Assembly (NCBI RefSeq): GCF_008001235.1 | Contig: NZ_CP040751.1 | Span: 62,001 to 126,000 of the forward strand | Length of the DNA stretch: 64,000 nucleotides | Direction: 5' to 3' | Origin: Salidesulfovibrio onnuriiensis | GTDB taxonomy: Bacteria > Desulfobacterota > Desulfovibrionia > Desulfovibrionales > Desulfovibrionaceae | Part shown: positions 62,598 to 64,000 of the stretch, in pieces | Numbering within the stretch: position 1 is the stretch's first letter | How the letters are laid out: each line of letters begins with the position of its first letter | Position numbers and translations under genes: made by a program | The notes under the pieces: model-generated | The model's database searches: none | The model's input: the letters and a program-made list of their open reading frames with translations, nothing else | Told to the model about the DNA's origin: nothing

Positions 62598-63425
62598 CTA
62601 CCAGCAGGTGCGGCCGCCGTCCACGGACAGGTTGGCTCCGGTCATGTAGGACGAGGCGTCCGAGATCAGGAAAAGCACCGCCCCCTTGTACTCGTCCACC
62701 GCAGCCATACGTCCCATGGGAATCAGGTTGGTGAGCCGGCCCACGAAGTCGTCGGGCTGGCCGGCGTACACGCCGCCCGGGGCCAGGGAATTGACCCGCA
62801 CACCCTTCTGAGCCCAGTAGGTGGCCATGTATTTGGTCAGGCCCATAAGCCCGTGCTTGACGATACTGTAAGTCACGGGTTTGACCGGCTGCTCTTTCTC
62901 GTCCAGGCCTTCCTGGCGGTAAATGCGCTGGTCCGGAGCAATGACGCCCAGGTCCGAGGCGATGTTCAGGATGGAGCCTCCGCCGTTTTCTGCCATGTGG
63001 CTGCCAATTACCTGGGCGCACAGAAAGGCCCCGGTCAGCCCGACGGCTATGTCGCTGTTCCACATGTCCAATGCGAAATTCTCGAAACGGCTCCAGGAAA
63101 ACCCCTTGGAAGCGTCCACCTTGGGATCGTTGGCCGCGTTGTTGATGAGCCCGTGCACCCCGCCGTGGGCGGAAAGCACCTCGGCGAAAGCCTGCTCAAT
63201 CGATGCGCGATCCGTAATGTCCACCCGTGCGCCGGAGCAGCGCCCCTCGTGGGATTCACCCAGCCCCCTGGCAACATCGTCGGCATTGGGGATAATGTCC
63301 CAGAGCACGGCCGTGCCTCCGGCCTCCATGACGGCCTCGGCATGCTTGCGCCCCAGCAGGCCGCAGCCGCCGGTAATGATCACCACCTTACCCTTCAGGG
63401 CGTAGCGGTCCATGACACTTTCCAT
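62598..63425 (-). CDS. Short-chain dehydrogenase/reductase
   Basis: 275 residues. NAD(P)-binding VVIITGGCGLLGRK, LINNAAN, the Ser region (SILNIASDLG) and the Y-x3-K pair (YSIVKHG), ending in VDGGRTCW. It oxidises or reduces a hydroxyl or keto group on a sugar. The start at 63425 (ATG after GGAG with an 8-base spacer) is preferred to the later ATG at 63413. Long upstream open frame is a GC artefact. It resembles the PtmA-like reductases of nonulosonate clusters. Confidence 0.87.
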   Translation of the reverse strand: MESVMDRYALKGKVVIITGGCGLLGRKHAEAVMEAGGTAVLWDIIPNADDVARGLGESHEGRCSGARVDITDRASIEQAFAEVLSAHGGVHGLINNAANDPKVDASKGFSWSRFENFALDMWNSDIAVGLTGAFLCAQVIGSHMAENGGGSILNIASDLGVIAPDQRIYRQEGLDEKEQPVKPVTYSIVKHGLMGLTKYMATYWAQKGVRVNSLAPGGVYAGQPDDFVGRLTNLIPMGRMAAVDEYKGAVLFLISDASSYMTGANLSVDGGRTCW

Positions 63426-63447
63426 ATATCTGCTCCTTGAAATTTCG

Positions 63448-64000
63448 CTAGCCCAACCAATCCTGGACCATGGCGCCATAGCGGGCCACAGCACCGGCGT
63501 GGTCGCCGTCCTCGGCCCGTGCGGTCTGCAGGATGTAGTTGCCTGTGTACCCGGCCTCTTCCAGGCCCCGGATGGTTTCTCCAATCTCGGCCACCCCCGC
63601 GCCCAAGGGAACGGTTGTTCCAAAGTCGGGAAGCCTGTCCTTGATGTGCACGTTGAGGATGCGATCGGTATAGAGGGCGAGTTCCTCTCGACACTTAAAG
63701 CCGAAGGCTGCGCTGTTGCCGGTGTCCAGGTTGACCCCGAAGCAGGCTTCGTCGAGCCTGCGGATAAAACGGTTCAACTCGCCGGGCTGGTAATCGGACT
63801 CGAAAACGATGCCCAACCCGTGCTCGACCAGGAAAGGTCTCACGTTCTTCATTTCCGCGACAAGCCCGTCTTCCATGGCGCGGTCCTCCAGGCGTCCGTC
63901 GTCCACCAGGGGAATGCAGATGAACTTGCATTGAATGCGGCGGCAGGCCTCAAGGACATTCTGCATGTCGCTGACCAGCTGTTCGCGCTCGCTCCCCTTT
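63448..64000 (-). CDS. Sugar phosphate isomerase/epimerase, TIM barrel (5' end outside the window)
   Basis: The visible 184 residues stay open to the right edge; a Met at 63966 exists but the upstream codons remain coding (EREQLVSD), so the true start is probably beyond the window. The family's metal-binding blocks are present: FVNLDTGNSAAFG (Asp/Glu region) and ILNVHIKDR. It is a xylose-isomerase-like AP-endonuclease-family-2 protein; isomerises or epimerises a sugar phosphate or keto-sugar. It is 22 bases upstream of the SDR gene in the same operon. Confidence 0.75.
   Translation of the reverse strand, partial: KGSEREQLVSDMQNVLEACRRIQCKFICIPLVDDGRLEDRAMEDGLVAEMKNVRPFLVEHGLGIVFESDYQPGELNRFIRRLDEACFGVNLDTGNSAAFGFKCREELALYTDRILNVHIKDRLPDFGTTVPLGAGVAEIGETIRGLEEAGYTGNYILQTARAEDGDHAGAVARYGAMVQDWLG

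Overview
The window comes from a GC-rich sulfate-reducing bacterium of the Desulfovibrio/Pseudodesulfovibrio type (Desulfobacterota). The direct evidence is a complete dissimilatory sulfite reductase operon, dsrA-dsrB-dsrD, followed by a cobyrinate-synthase-family amidotransferase, in the order known from Desulfovibrio. No tRNA, rRNA, CRISPR array, insertion sequence or phage gene is visible.

Layout. Positions 1-12.6 kb are chromosomal housekeeping and sulfur metabolism: the end of a beta-helix protein, a flavin reductase, a DUF2325 protein, a CheV coupling protein, a two-gene operon of a winged-helix regulator and a sialic-acid-synthase-type enzyme, a long-chain acyl-CoA ligase, a periplasmic binding protein, a cyclophilin, a CbiA/DsrN amidotransferase and dsrDBA. 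Positions 12.9-15.0 kb hold three plus-strand genes: a YkgJ cysteine-cluster protein, a small unknown and an SGNH hydrolase. From 41.1 kb down to 15.0 kb, 22 genes run on the minus strand with tiny gaps or overlaps. They form a surface-glycan locus headed by a winged-helix regulator: four radical SAM proteins, four methyltransferases, two asparagine synthases, an ATP-grasp ligase, a metallophosphoesterase, an epimerase, a DegT aminotransferase, three glycosyltransferases, an acetyltransferase, an MsbA-like exporter, a polytopic membrane protein and an MBOAT/SGNH O-acylation pair.

Positions 41.2-50 kb hold a candidate small RNA, a metallo-beta-lactamase-fold hydrolase and an N-acetylglucosamine island: nagA-nagB diverging from nagE-ptsH-ptsI, then a ROK regulator. 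The nagE reading frame is broken by one base in a G-run. From 49.9 kb to the right edge a second minus-strand glycan operon carries CysC, a second MsbA-like exporter, glycosyltransferases, a methyltransferase and a compact sugar-building set: Gfo/Idh oxidoreductase, class III aminotransferase, NeuA-like cytidylyltransferase, formyltransferase, NeuB-like synthase without a SAF domain, GmhA-like isomerase, SDR and a TIM-barrel isomerase. Read together, these suggest a CMP-activated, amino- and formyl-modified ulosonic acid that I cannot match to a named pathway. No Wzx, Wzy or priming glycosyltransferase is seen in the window, so assembly probably relies on MsbA-type exporters plus functions encoded elsewhere.
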